Assembly: GCA_045643825.1 (NCBI GenBank)
Contig: JAZRFV010000050.1
Span: 1-41,162, forward strand
Length of the DNA: 41,162 nucleotides
Reading direction: 5' to 3'
From: Scatosoma sp045643825
GTDB taxonomy: Bacteria > Bacillota > Clostridia > Christensenellales > Borkfalkiaceae
Below, piece by piece: positions 32,066 to 39,583 of the stretch; the stretch's first letter is position 1; each line of letters begins with the position of its first letter. A program made the translations under genes and the position numbers. The notes below the pieces were generated by a model. The model made no database searches. It was given only the letters and a program-made list of their open reading frames with translations, and had not been told where the DNA came from.

Positions 32066-32201
32066 GTGAAGTTGTGGCGTTGCCACAGTGAAGTTTATAA
32101 ATAAGTGAAGTTACACTTCGTGTAGTGAAGTTTTTTACCTGTGGTAAAAAGTTGTGGCTATATTTAATAATAGTCGAAATTTACCGATAGACAAACTTCA
32201 C
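32066..32201. repeat. GTGAAGTT/hairpin array 1, upstream of the PduU-like gene
   Basis: Four direct copies of GTGAAGTT start at 32066, 32088, 32105 and 32125, and one inverted copy lies at 32194-32201. Small palindromes fill the gaps: GTGGC-gtt-GCCAC, then ACAC-ttc-GTGT, then TTTTTACC-tgt-GGTAAAAA. The conserved tail GCTATATTTAATAA follows at about 32157-32170. Each repeat is flanked by A. Confidence 0.85.
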
Positions 32202-32226
32202 TTTGTATTCGCAAAACTTCGTTAAA

Positions 32227-32258
32227 TAAAACACCTGATTGCGTCCAACGTCAGGTTA
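32227..32258 (-). terminator. possible weak terminator at the 3' end of the activase gene, shared with the EutN gene end
   Basis: On the minus strand ACCTGA...TCAGGT forms a 6-bp stem, followed by GTTTTATTT. It begins directly after the stop codon. The stretch GCGTCCAACGTCAGGTT also ends the EutN gene at 38109-38125. Confidence 0.5.
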
Positions 32259-32259
32259 G

Positions 32260-33045
32260 TTAACCGCCGATTTGACATTTTAAGCCGCTTTCTTCCGCAA
32301 CCGAGAGTAAATACTCCATCTTTTCCTGCGGAGGCGGGGTGATTTCCTTCAAGGAATATTCCCTACCCAAGCCAGCATACTTATCCGAGCCCAAACGATG
32401 GTAAGGCAACAGGTGATGTTCCTTAACGCCAGGCAAGCTCGCCGCGAATTTCGATATCGCGCGGATTTCCTCCGCCGTATCGTTAAACCCAGGCACCACG
32501 GGGGTACGAATAATCAGCTCCACACCGCTTTCCGCCAAGGTCTTGGCATTTTGCAAAATTCTTTCGTTGTCCGCACCCGTGTATTCCTTATGCTTCGCCC
32601 CGTCCATGTGCTTGATATCCATCAAGAAGAGGTCAAGATAAGGTAAAATCTTTTGAATGCTCTCAAAAGGTGCGTTTGCGGTCGATTCTACCGCCGTATG
32701 TAAGCCGTTTTGTTGACAAGCACGAAGCAAATCCCTTGCAAAATCAGGTTGACCGAGGATTTCCCCACCCGACAAGGTAATACCGCCGCCGCTTCTTCTA
32801 TAATAAGGCTTGTCAGCGAGTAATTCGGGTAAAATCTCTGCAACGGTCACGTCCCTGCCCACGGTTTTCACTTTTCCGTTTTCGGCCATTTGTTGGATTT
32901 CATACGCCTGTGATTCGGGGTTACAACACCAAGCACAACGCATAAAACAGCCCTTAAAGAACACGATGGTACGGATACCCGGTCCGTCGTGTATCGAAAA
33001 GCGCTGGATATTAAATATTCTGCCTTTGGTGTCGTAGATGCTCAT
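32260..33045 (-). CDS. glycyl radical enzyme activating enzyme (radical SAM), short form
   Basis: Installs the glycyl radical on the neighbouring dehydratase using S-adenosylmethionine and a 4Fe-4S cluster. It has 261 residues and starts TKGRIFNIQRFSIHDGPGIRT. The cluster motif CFMRCAWC puts cysteines at 33, 37 and 40. Later segments are GGGITLSGGE, DIKHMD and LLPYHRLG. The activases of glycerol dehydratase and choline lyase carry a ferredoxin-like insert of about 50-60 residues with eight cysteines after the first cluster; here it is missing and only about 28 residues separate CNPESQ from TVAEIL, as in pyruvate formate-lyase activase. No Shine-Dalgarno sequence is visible: the ATG follows TTCACTTTTAAAACT, the end of a repeat array. 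The gene is 314 nt downstream of the radical enzyme. Confidence 0.92.
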   Translation of the reverse strand: MSIYDTKGRIFNIQRFSIHDGPGIRTIVFFKGCFMRCAWCCNPESQAYEIQQMAENGKVKTVGRDVTVAEILPELLADKPYYRRSGGGITLSGGEILGQPDFARDLLRACQQNGLHTAVESTANAPFESIQKILPYLDLFLMDIKHMDGAKHKEYTGADNERILQNAKTLAESGVELIIRTPVVPGFNDTAEEIRAISKFAASLPGVKEHHLLPYHRLGSDKYAGLGREYSLKEITPPPQEKMEYLLSVAEESGLKCQIGG

Positions 33046-33055
33046 AGTTTTAAAA

Positions 33056-33174
33056 GTGAAGTTGTGGCAAAGCCACAGTGAAGTTTATTTTATAAGTGAA
33101 GTTGCAACTGCGTTGCAGTGAAGTTTTTTACCTTTGGTAAAAAGTTGTTGCTATATTTAATAACAGCTGAAACT
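33056..33174. repeat. GTGAAGTT/hairpin array 2, upstream of the activase gene
   Basis: Copies of GTGAAGTT start at 33056, 33078, 33096 and 33118. Hairpins are GTGGC-aaa-GCCAC, GCAAC-tgc-GTTGC and TTTTTACC-ttt-GGTAAAAA, then the GCTATATTTAATAA tail. Compared with array 1, stem 1 and stem 3 are kept, the triloops differ, and stem 2 has changed on both sides so that pairing is kept. Confidence 0.87.
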
Positions 33175-33206
33175 TGCCAACTTATCAAAGCCTTATTGAA
33201 AATGCA

Positions 33207-33340
33207 GAGATGCAAGTAGTTCAAGGGATATACTCCAAAAACGACGGAGTTGCGAGCAAGACAAGGAGCAGGAGTATTTTCGACGGGAGCGTACATACCG
33301 TACGTGACCGAGAAAAGCGCATCTGCAACGAAGTATTGCG
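33207..33340. repeat. dispersed intergenic repeat, copy C
   Basis: Contains GATGCAAGTAGTTCAAGG, then GACGGGAGCGTACATA-c-CGTACGTGACCGA, and ends near GCAACGAAGTATTGCGACG. The central block matches copy A (40684-40790) almost exactly. The last part forms a CGACG/CGTCG hairpin followed by seven T on the plus strand. It lies between the activase array and the radical-enzyme stop and contains no gene. Confidence 0.75.
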
Positions 33341-33359
33341 ACGTAAATGCGTCGTTTTT

Positions 33360-35891
33360 TTAGAAGCCTTGTTCGGTACGATTTATAATATCATCCTGCA
33401 ACGATCTCGACAAGGTCGTGAACAACGCGCTGTAACCAGCTACGCGGACAACCAAGGTCTTGTACTTTTCAGGATTCTTTTGTGCATCCAACAACGTTTC
33501 ACGCGTAACCACGTTGAACTGCATGTGCATACCCTTTTGGTCGAAGTAGGAACGAATAAGCGAGGTGAATTTCATAAGCCCGCTCATACCCGCAAGTGCC
33601 GAAGGGTGGAATTTTTGGTTCAACAGCGTACCGTTAGAGGCTACGTCTTGTTCCAATCTTGCAACGGAGTTTGCCGTTGCCGTAGGGCCTTTGATATCTC
33701 TACCCGATGCGGGGCCGATACCATCCGCTACGGGGGTGAATGCCAATCTACCATCGGGGGTTGCACCCGTTTGTGCACCGAGGGGTACGTTTGCCGATAC
33801 AGGATACAAACCTGCCTGGAACACACCACCACGAGGGTTTTTGTATTTTTCTACTTCGCGCGTGTAAGAGTTTGCTACCGCACGAGCCATCATATCCGCA
33901 TTGTAATCGTCGTTGCCGTACTTGGGACAGGTTTCGTCGATCAAACGCTTGATTTCTTGGTATCTTGCACGCTTTTCCGCAGGGATTGCACTTGCCGTCG
34001 TTACTTCGTGGTAAATGGCACGGATTACGTTTTCCGTCACGCCGATACCTTCTTCTGCAAGGCTGCACGCTACCTCGTGGGTTACACGTTCCGCCGCCTT
34101 ACCCGTCAAGCCGTAGCCAAAGTTTGCCTGCATTGCTTCACGCATTTCCGCAAGGGTTACACTACCGTCCTCGAAGCAAAGCTTCTTGATGGCAAGCAAA
34201 CCATCCGCATTGTTTGCGATACCGAAGCCTTGAGGCCCCGTGAAGTTATAGATAGCACCACCTTCCTGCAAGGATTTACCACGGCCGATACAATCGTCCA
34301 CCATACAGGATTGGAAGGGCAAAGGACAACGCTTTGCGTGTGCCACGTCGATGGCGTTGTTTGCATTAACAAGCAATTTAATGAAGTAGCTTTGTTGCGT
34401 TTTATACGCCTCAAACACTTCTTCAAAGGTACGCATATCCGCTACGTCACCCGTTTCGGGACCGATTTGCACACCCTTATCCACACCGTTGGAGAAGACA
34501 AGCTCTAACGGGCGGCACATATTGAAGAACGCCGCATCGTGCCAGCCATCCGTCTTTGCACCCTTTTGAGGTTCTACGCAACCGATGATACAGTAATCAC
34601 GGGCATCTTCCAAGGTAAGCCCTCTTGCCATAATGGAGGGAATGATCACTTCGTCGTTGTAATAAGCGGGCAAGCCCGTACCCAAACGAGTAAGCGAACC
34701 CGCCTTAATCATAAAGTCGTCAGGCGTACCATTCCATACACGTACGGAGATGGAAGGCTGGGGCAGAGGCACGTGAATCGCCGCCTCAATACACATATAC
34801 GAAAGGTCGTTGGTTGCATCCATGCCATGGACGTTTTGACCGCCGACGATGAGGTTTTGGAACATACCATACCCTGCAAAGCCGTCCGCGGATGCCGCGT
34901 CGCGAACCTTGTTGATGTCGTTGAATTTTACCCAAATACAGTCAATCAATTCCTGTGCTTGCTCAATCGTGAGCTTGCCTTCGTCGATATCCTTTTTGTA
35001 GTAAGGGTACATATATTGGTCAAAACGACCAGGGGAAATGGAGTGACCGCTCGATTCTACCTGCAACAAGAGTTGTACAAACCAGAAGGATTGACAAGCC
35101 TCGTGGAAGTTGCTTGCGGGGAATTCGGGGACGTGCATACAGTTGGTAGCAATCGTCATCAATTCCGCCTTGCGGGTTTCGTCCTTTTCCTTTTTCGCCA
35201 TTTCACGAGCGAGTACAGCGTATCTACGTGCATATTCCACCACCGCTTCACACGATTCGATAACAGCGGCAAGGAAATTGTATCTTTGTACGTATTCGGG
35301 ATCGCTTACGTCCAATTTCGCCAAAGCGGATTGCGCCTCTGCGATGATCCCACGATACCCCTTTTTCAATACCTTTTCGTAGTTTACGTTTACGTGACCG
35401 ATACCGTTGTAGAAGTAGTTACCAGGGGTAAACATACCGTGTACGGTAAATGCTTCGTACGCTGCAGGTGCCATGTTCGATTTTGCAAGATCGCTACACG
35501 TTTTGCCCTTCCAGTAAGGGTATGCACCGCGAAGGTCCTCTTTCGTCTTTTCGCTGATGTAGAAGGGATCGGCGTCACGGGTTGCCACGGTGTCGAATTC
35601 CGCCTCTAACCATTCGTAGGAATATTCGGGGAATACTTGACAGCCACGAGGGGCCACCGTTGCACTACCAACCACCAACTCGTTATCACGGATAACGATG
35701 GGGATGTTACGCAAAATGTGTGCAAATGCCGCACTTCTTCTCAAAATCACGGGCAAGTTTTCGCTTGCTTTGTAGCTTTCGGTTACCAACAAGCCTCTTG
35801 CCGATTCGATTTCGGGCATTTTTTCATATAAAGCATTGACAAGCTTTTCAATTCTTGCACTTTTTTCAATCACAAATTTGATATTTTCCAT
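33360..35891 (-). CDS. microcompartment glycyl radical diol dehydratase (1,2-propanediol/glycerol dehydratase type)
   Basis: An 843-residue glycyl radical enzyme. The glycyl radical site is RVAGYSALF with Gly819. The active-site cysteine is Cys438 in IIGCVEPQ, with Glu440. Residues that line the substrate pocket of B12-independent glycerol dehydratase have counterparts in the same order and spacing: His166 (NGIGHVN), His283-Ser284 (SSGHSIS) and Asp452 (GWHDAAFF). Choline lyase lacks this set, so water elimination from a vicinal diol is the best call; 1,2-propanediol to propionaldehyde fits the pdu-like partners and the rhamnosidase. The sequence starts at the dehydratase fold, so no long N-terminal targeting extension is seen. 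AGGTG precedes the ATG. It stands between the BMC-T and activase genes, with a GTGAAGTT array 17 nt upstream. Confidence 0.92.
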   Translation of the reverse strand: MENIKFVIEKSARIEKLVNALYEKMPEIESARGLLVTESYKASENLPVILRRSAAFAHILRNIPIVIRDNELVVGSATVAPRGCQVFPEYSYEWLEAEFDTVATRDADPFYISEKTKEDLRGAYPYWKGKTCSDLAKSNMAPAAYEAFTVHGMFTPGNYFYNGIGHVNVNYEKVLKKGYRGIIAEAQSALAKLDVSDPEYVQRYNFLAAVIESCEAVVEYARRYAVLAREMAKKEKDETRKAELMTIATNCMHVPEFPASNFHEACQSFWFVQLLLQVESSGHSISPGRFDQYMYPYYKKDIDEGKLTIEQAQELIDCIWVKFNDINKVRDAASADGFAGYGMFQNLIVGGQNVHGMDATNDLSYMCIEAAIHVPLPQPSISVRVWNGTPDDFMIKAGSLTRLGTGLPAYYNDEVIIPSIMARGLTLEDARDYCIIGCVEPQKGAKTDGWHDAAFFNMCRPLELVFSNGVDKGVQIGPETGDVADMRTFEEVFEAYKTQQSYFIKLLVNANNAIDVAHAKRCPLPFQSCMVDDCIGRGKSLQEGGAIYNFTGPQGFGIANNADGLLAIKKLCFEDGSVTLAEMREAMQANFGYGLTGKAAERVTHEVACSLAEEGIGVTENVIRAIYHEVTTASAIPAEKRARYQEIKRLIDETCPKYGNDDYNADMMARAVANSYTREVEKYKNPRGGVFQAGLYPVSANVPLGAQTGATPDGRLAFTPVADGIGPASGRDIKGPTATANSVARLEQDVASNGTLLNQKFHPSALAGMSGLMKFTSLIRSYFDQKGMHMQFNVVTRETLLDAQKNPEKYKTLVVRVAGYSALFTTLSRSLQDDIINRTEQGF

Positions 35892-35907
35892 ATTACACCT
35901 ATTGAAA

Positions 35908-36109
35908 GTGAAGTTTCACCTGTGGTGAAGTGAAGTTCGTAAACGAGTGAAGTTGCAACTGTGTTGCAGTGAAGTTTTTTGCATTCCGCAAAAAGTTATT
36001 GCTATATTTAATAACAGCGACAACTTGCCGCCAGGCAAACTTCACTTTTCGCAAAGCGAAAAACTTATCTCTTAATAAGAACTTCTCTTTCGCCGTGCGA
36101 AAACTTCAC
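35908..36109. repeat. GTGAAGTT/hairpin array 3, upstream of the radical enzyme gene
   Basis: Direct copies start at 35908, 35930, 35947 and 35969; inverted copies lie at 36038-36045 and 36102-36109. Hairpins are TCACC-tgt-GGTGA, CGT-aaa-CG, GCAAC-tgt-GTTGC and TTTTGC-attcc-GCAAAA; the GCTATATTTAATAA tail follows, and then two further hairpins (TTTCGC-aaa-GCGAAA; TTCGC-cgt-GCGAA). This is the longest of the three arrays. Confidence 0.87.
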
Positions 36110-36114
36110 CTATC

Positions 36115-36660
36115 TTATAATTGTTCCCACAAATCCGCGTGGGGTGCCGCGATTACTGCGTTGGAGGAAAGCTGACCGCTTTGCGTTGCGTATGCCGAGC
36201 CAGCCTCTACAGCCGCCGTTACGTCGCCAACCTCACCCGTCAACATAATTACACCCTTACCGCCCATACCACGGGATACACGCAAATCGAAGATCTCTAC
36301 GCGAGCCGTCTTCACAGCGATATCCGCCGCCTTGATGGTGGTCGCCGCCGAGTAGGTTTCAATCAAACCAAGCGAGCCCTTGCGTTCCGATTTTTGCGTA
36401 CCGAACAATGCCTTGATAACCTGTTCGTCAATGCGCCCCATAATCGACGAGTCAATGATATACCCGTCAAATTTCGATTGCACGTGGCTTACCGCCGCCG
36501 TCACGTTGGAGATCGAACCCGTCAAAACGATTTCGTATTTACCAGGGCAGGAAGGATGTGCCGCAATCAATTCTACGCCCGCGCTCTTAAGCGCTGCGTC
36601 CGTTGCTTCTACACCCTTGGGAATACTCTTTAATTCAATAACACCGATTGCTTTAAACAT
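36115..36660 (-). CDS. pduT: PduT-like trimeric tandem-domain shell protein (BMC-T) with probable Fe-S cysteine
   Basis: A 181-residue protein with two BMC domains (1-90 and about 95-181) that would form pseudohexameric trimers in the shell facets. Cys38 in HPSCPGKYEI stands at the same number as the cysteine that anchors the central 4Fe-4S cluster of PduT trimers. PduT is thought to pass electrons across the shell with PduS. The ATG overlaps the PduS stop as TAATG, so the electron-transfer pair is translationally coupled. Confidence 0.9.
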   Translation of the reverse strand: MFKAIGVIELKSIPKGVEATDAALKSAGVELIAAHPSCPGKYEIVLTGSISNVTAAVSHVQSKFDGYIIDSSIMGRIDEQVIKALFGTQKSERKGSLGLIETYSAATTIKAADIAVKTARVEIFDLRVSRGMGGKGVIMLTGEVGDVTAAVEAGSAYATQSGQLSSNAVIAAPHADLWEQL

Positions 36661-38000
36661 TAGTCAGTTACCTTATCTATGATAATCTTAATTCCGTCGT
36701 AAACGGTTACTCTACCGTCTATCGTCGCATACTGCGGCAAGGACAAGCCCTCCGCACTTTCTGCAATTTTGTCCCCTTTCTTCACCATATCGCCATCCGC
36801 TACACAAGGAATGCTCGGTGCACCGATGTGTTGACGAAGGTAAATTTCCACACGGTTAAAATTCGTATCTTCGCCGATGTATTTGGCTACTTTGTCGAAT
36901 TTTGCCACGCCAAGCACGCTTTCCCAACGCTCCGAAGGTACCATGCGATACTCCCTTTCCTTCAAGGGGCTTACCTCGTCCTTCGCTACGTAACGCATCT
37001 TGTTCTTTGCGAGTAAGGTCTTGTATTCGTTGATTACTGCACGAGGGGAAATCCCTTGACAGCAAGCCAACGTTTCGCAAATTCCACAACCGCAACAAAG
37101 GGTTGCGGAAAGCACCATCTCGGGCATTACCGTTGCCGCACCCTTGGCGGTACGCACCATCTTGTGCGGTTCTAACGGATAACCGAGCAGGTATCTCGGA
37201 CACATATCCGTACAACGCGTACATTGACAGCAAGCGGTTTCCGCACGGGCAATGGATTTGTCACCGTCCAAGAACTTACTTTCCACCGCAGGAATGTTCG
37301 GAGGGAGAATCAAAAGACTCTTGGTCGTTTTGGTTACCACCGCCGAATCGGGGTTTATTACTTTACCCATCGAAGGGCCGCCGTCAATCACGACGTACTC
37401 TTCGGGGATTTCTATCGAATTTTTCTCCAAAAGATCGGAAACGGGTGTACCTACGGGTACCTTTACCACGAAGGGTTGGGGGATATCCCCCGCCACCGTC
37501 ACCCATTTCATGAGCATCGGAGTGTTATTCTTCAACATCATCGCTACGTTGTAAAGGGTTTCGACGTTGTAGACGATTACCCCTGCGGTGATGGGAAGGT
37601 TACCGGGCTTTACTACCCTGCCCGTCGCCTGATAAATCAGGCTGATTTCGTCGCCCATAGGATATACGTCGGGCAACGTTTTTAAGCGGATACGGTTTGC
37701 CAAACGAGTCCCGTCCACCAAACGCAAACGCTTTGCCGTATGTTCTTTCACGCACAACAAAGCCTGCGGGATTTTCGCAAAATCCAGCACAGCTTGGATG
37801 CCCGCAAGCACCATCGGCATTTCTTTTTGTAAAAGCACGTAATCGGTATAGAGCAACGGCTCGCATTCCGCCCCGTTAATCACGAGGGTATCCGCACCGT
37901 CCGCCAGCTTTGCATACGAGGGAAAGCCCGCCCCGCCTGCACCTACGATACCTGCTTCTTTCATAATCTCTTTCAAGTCCATAAGTCTAACTTCAAGCAT
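36660..38000 (-). CDS. pduS: PduS/RnfC-like flavin and iron-sulfur electron transfer protein
   Basis: The product is about 446 residues. The N-terminal RnfC/NuoF-like FMN domain starts GIVGAGGAGFPSYAKL, then shows NGAECEPLLYTD. Two cysteine clusters follow: CCQCTRCTDMCPRYLLG and CCGCGICETLACCQG, enough for two 4Fe-4S clusters. A C-terminal biotinyl-like hammerhead (LRQHIGAPSIPCVADGDMVKKGDKIAE) ends the protein. PduS reduces B12 in coenzyme-B12 systems; a glycyl radical system has no B12, so here it more likely recycles NADH or feeds electrons to the activase. The start is uncertain: ATG at 38000 has AAGG 9 nt upstream; ATG at 37982 is possible. The longest open frame (38078) has no site. Confidence 0.9.
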   Translation of the reverse strand: MLEVRLMDLKEIMKEAGIVGAGGAGFPSYAKLADGADTLVINGAECEPLLYTDYVLLQKEMPMVLAGIQAVLDFAKIPQALLCVKEHTAKRLRLVDGTRLANRIRLKTLPDVYPMGDEISLIYQATGRVVKPGNLPITAGVIVYNVETLYNVAMMLKNNTPMLMKWVTVAGDIPQPFVVKVPVGTPVSDLLEKNSIEIPEEYVVIDGGPSMGKVINPDSAVVTKTTKSLLILPPNIPAVESKFLDGDKSIARAETACCQCTRCTDMCPRYLLGYPLEPHKMVRTAKGAATVMPEMVLSATLCCGCGICETLACCQGISPRAVINEYKTLLAKNKMRYVAKDEVSPLKEREYRMVPSERWESVLGVAKFDKVAKYIGEDTNFNRVEIYLRQHIGAPSIPCVADGDMVKKGDKIAESAEGLSLPQYATIDGRVTVYDGIKIIIDKVTD

Positions 38001-38098
38001 TCCGCTTGACCTTATATAACGTTTGTTATTTGAATATAGTAAAACTGGCATATCACCAAAGTGAATGCGCGAAATCACCTATCCAAGTGCACGAAAAG

Positions 38099-38127
38099 AC
38101 ACCTTACTGCGTCCAACGTCAGGTTGG
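38099..38127 (-). repeat. 3' gene-end element shared with the activase gene
   Basis: Carries GCGTCCAACGTCAGGTT directly next to the EutN stop codon; the same words abut the activase stop (32241-32257). Here the stem is weaker (ACCTGA against TAAGGT). Confidence 0.6.
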
Positions 38128-38376
38128 TTAGTCTACAATACCGACGATAACTGCGTCACAGGGCGCGTTAGTATTATGCAACGCCAAACGTGCGGAGCTA
38201 CCCGTCGTAATCAAAACGGTTTCACCGATACCTGCGCCAACGCTGTCTACTGCGATGAGAAATTCACCCGTAACAACGCCGTTTTTCATAATTTCCACTT
38301 CCATAAACTTCGAGCCAATCAACGATTCTTGCTTTCTCGTGGAAACGATATTTCCTCTGATAATTCCTCTTAACAT
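38128..38376 (-). CDS. pduN: EutN/PduN/CcmL-type pentameric vertex protein (BMC-P)
   Basis: An 82-residue pentamer that caps the vertices of the shell. It begins MLRGIIRGNIVSTRK and shows LIGSKFMEVEI, AVDSVGAGIGETVLITTGSSAR and CDAVIVGIVD, all typical. AAGGAG before the ATG overlaps the end of pduL; the gap between the two genes is 2 nt. Confidence 0.95.
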   Translation of the reverse strand: MLRGIIRGNIVSTRKQESLIGSKFMEVEIMKNGVVTGEFLIAVDSVGAGIGETVLITTGSSARLALHNTNAPCDAVIVGIVD

Positions 38377-38378
38377 AG

Positions 38379-39041
38379 TTACTCCTTAACTACCTTAACC
38401 TTACAACCATTGCCGATACCAACTGCGTTTGCATCGTCCGTGTCAATGTGCATTTCCAAACGGAACTCCGGATGTACGCGTACCTGCACGTCATACCAAC
38501 GCGTGCGGCGTTTGCCCACTACGTCCACCGTAACGGTATCCCCATCCTTCACACCAAAAGCAGCGCCGTCTGCAGGCGACATGTGGATGTGTCTGTTGGC
38601 TACGATACAGCCTTCCTTCAATACCACGATCCCTTTAGGGCCAACGATGGTAACGGGCGCCGAGCCAGCGATATTACCCGATTCTCTTACAGGGGGCTTT
38701 ACCTTCAACACGTAGGAATCCGTCGTGGAAATTTCCACCTGCGATTTTCCTCTCAAGGGCCCTAAAACGCGTACGTTTTCGATGGGACGCATTGCAGGTC
38801 CAATCAAGGTAAGCGTATCCTTACAAGCATACTGACCGGGTTGGGAAAGGTCCTTCATGGGGGTAAGCTCGTACCCTGCGCCAAAGAGGGTTTCCATATC
38901 CGCTTTGTTAAGGTGAATGTGTCTATTCGATACGCCTACGGGTACTTCGTTCGTGTTTACGGTTGCCGCAGCCACGTCTTCACCCATATTCGACAATACT
39001 TTTTTAACCAATTCCGCGATTTGCGCGTTCGATAATTCCAT
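38379..39041 (-). CDS. pduL: phosphate propanoyltransferase PduL
   Basis: Converts propionyl-CoA and phosphate to propionyl phosphate and CoA, so CoA is recycled inside the shell. The product is about 220 residues with two PduL beta-barrel halves. The zinc-binding histidines are visible in SNRHIHLNKAD (His41, His43) and ANRHIHMSPADG, plus HPEFRLEMHIDTDDANA. The first 20 residues, MELSNAQIAELVKKVLSNMG, form an amphipathic helix of the encapsulation-peptide type. The ATG at 39041 follows GGAAGGAAAA; the upstream ATG at 39071 adds a tail without such a site. Confidence 0.95.
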   Translation of the reverse strand: MELSNAQIAELVKKVLSNMGEDVAAATVNTNEVPVGVSNRHIHLNKADMETLFGAGYELTPMKDLSQPGQYACKDTLTLIGPAMRPIENVRVLGPLRGKSQVEISTTDSYVLKVKPPVRESGNIAGSAPVTIVGPKGIVVLKEGCIVANRHIHMSPADGAAFGVKDGDTVTVDVVGKRRTRWYDVQVRVHPEFRLEMHIDTDDANAVGIGNGCKVKVVKE

Positions 39042-39070
39042 AGTTTTCCTTCCAAAACTGTTTTTTACCA

Positions 39071-39174
39071 TCCCTTGTCAAGCATAAAGGCACGTACGCG
39101 CGCGTACGCAAGGGATTTTACTGTGTAGTTGGTTGAAAAATCCCCCGACCGTCCGCCCTAAACGGACGGTCGGG
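39071..39174. other. two large palindromes between a BMC-H gene and pduL
   Basis: The first is TCCCTTG (39071-39077) with CAAGGGA (39109-39115), enclosing the perfect 16-bp palindrome CGTACGCGCGCGTACG (39093-39108). The second is CCCGACCGTCCG with CGGACGGTCGGG (39144-39174, 12-bp stem); on the minus strand it is followed by GGATTTTTC and may act as an attenuator between shell and pduL cistrons. Confidence 0.7.
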
Positions 39175-39208
39175 AATTTTACTCACTCTTTAACAATTAA
39201 CAGGTTAA

Positions 39209-39481
39209 TTATTTGATAGCGGGCAACAATTTTTCAACGTCTGCGTGGGGACGAGGGATTACGTGCGTTGCGATAACTTCGCCAAGAGCCGTTGCAGCAG
39301 CCGTACCTGCTTCTACAGCAGCTTTAACAGCGCCAACGTCACCGCGAACCATAACGCTTACCAAACCGCTACCGATCTTCTCGCTACCGATAAGTACAAC
39401 GTTTGCAGCCTTTACCATTGCATCTGCTGCTTCAATCGCTGCTACCAAACCTCTGGTTTCAACCATACCTAATGCTTCCAT
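39209..39481 (-). CDS. pduA: BMC-H hexameric shell protein (PduA/PduJ-like), copy 1
   Basis: A 90-residue single-domain shell protein, MEALGMVETRGLVAAIEAADAM at the start, with the pore loop EKIGSGLVSV that lines the central channel of PduA-type hexamers. It should be a main facet protein and could pass 1,2-propanediol. It differs from copy 2 (40003-40278) by one substitution (Ala for Met near residue 80) and one extra N-terminal Met. AGGAGG precedes the ATG. Confidence 0.95.
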   Translation of the reverse strand: MEALGMVETRGLVAAIEAADAMVKAANVVLIGSEKIGSGLVSVMVRGDVGAVKAAVEAGTAAATALGEVIATHVIPRPHADVEKLLPAIK

Positions 39482-39529
39482 TGTTAAATCCTCCTAAATA
39501 TTGTTTTTTTGATTTTTTTAGAGTTTATC

Positions 39530-39565
39530 GTCACAATTGTGACAAGTTTTTGGCATTTCAATGCC
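39530..39565. other. pair of palindromes between two BMC-H genes
   Basis: GTCACAATTGTGAC (39530-39543) is a perfect 14-bp palindrome, and GGCATT-tc-AATGCC (39552-39565) is a hairpin 8 bp away. They lie in the 102-bp gap between BMC-H genes. They could be RNA hairpins or an operator; the first resembles TTGTGA/TCACAA half-sites of global regulators only loosely. Confidence 0.45.
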
Positions 39566-39583
39566 TTTTACATTGTTTTGCCG

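Noticed and set aside
33174..35609. Long plus-strand open frames (444 and 356 codons) opposite the radical enzyme
   Set aside because: The sense strand encodes a glycyl radical enzyme with all active-site residues; the antisense frames lack start signals and family features.
32066..36109. GTGAAGTT arrays as CRISPR arrays
   Set aside because: The repeats are only 8 bp, the spacers are 9-14 bp palindromes rather than unique 30-mers, and no cas genes are present.
36660..38078. PduS starting at 38078
   Set aside because: The extra 26 residues are unlike PduS and have no ribosome site; starts at 38000 or 37982 agree with the family.
39530..39543. GTCACAATTGTGAC as a Rex or CRP operator
   Set aside because: It lacks the 6-bp centre of those consensus sites and lies inside an operon, away from a promoter; only a palindrome is recorded.
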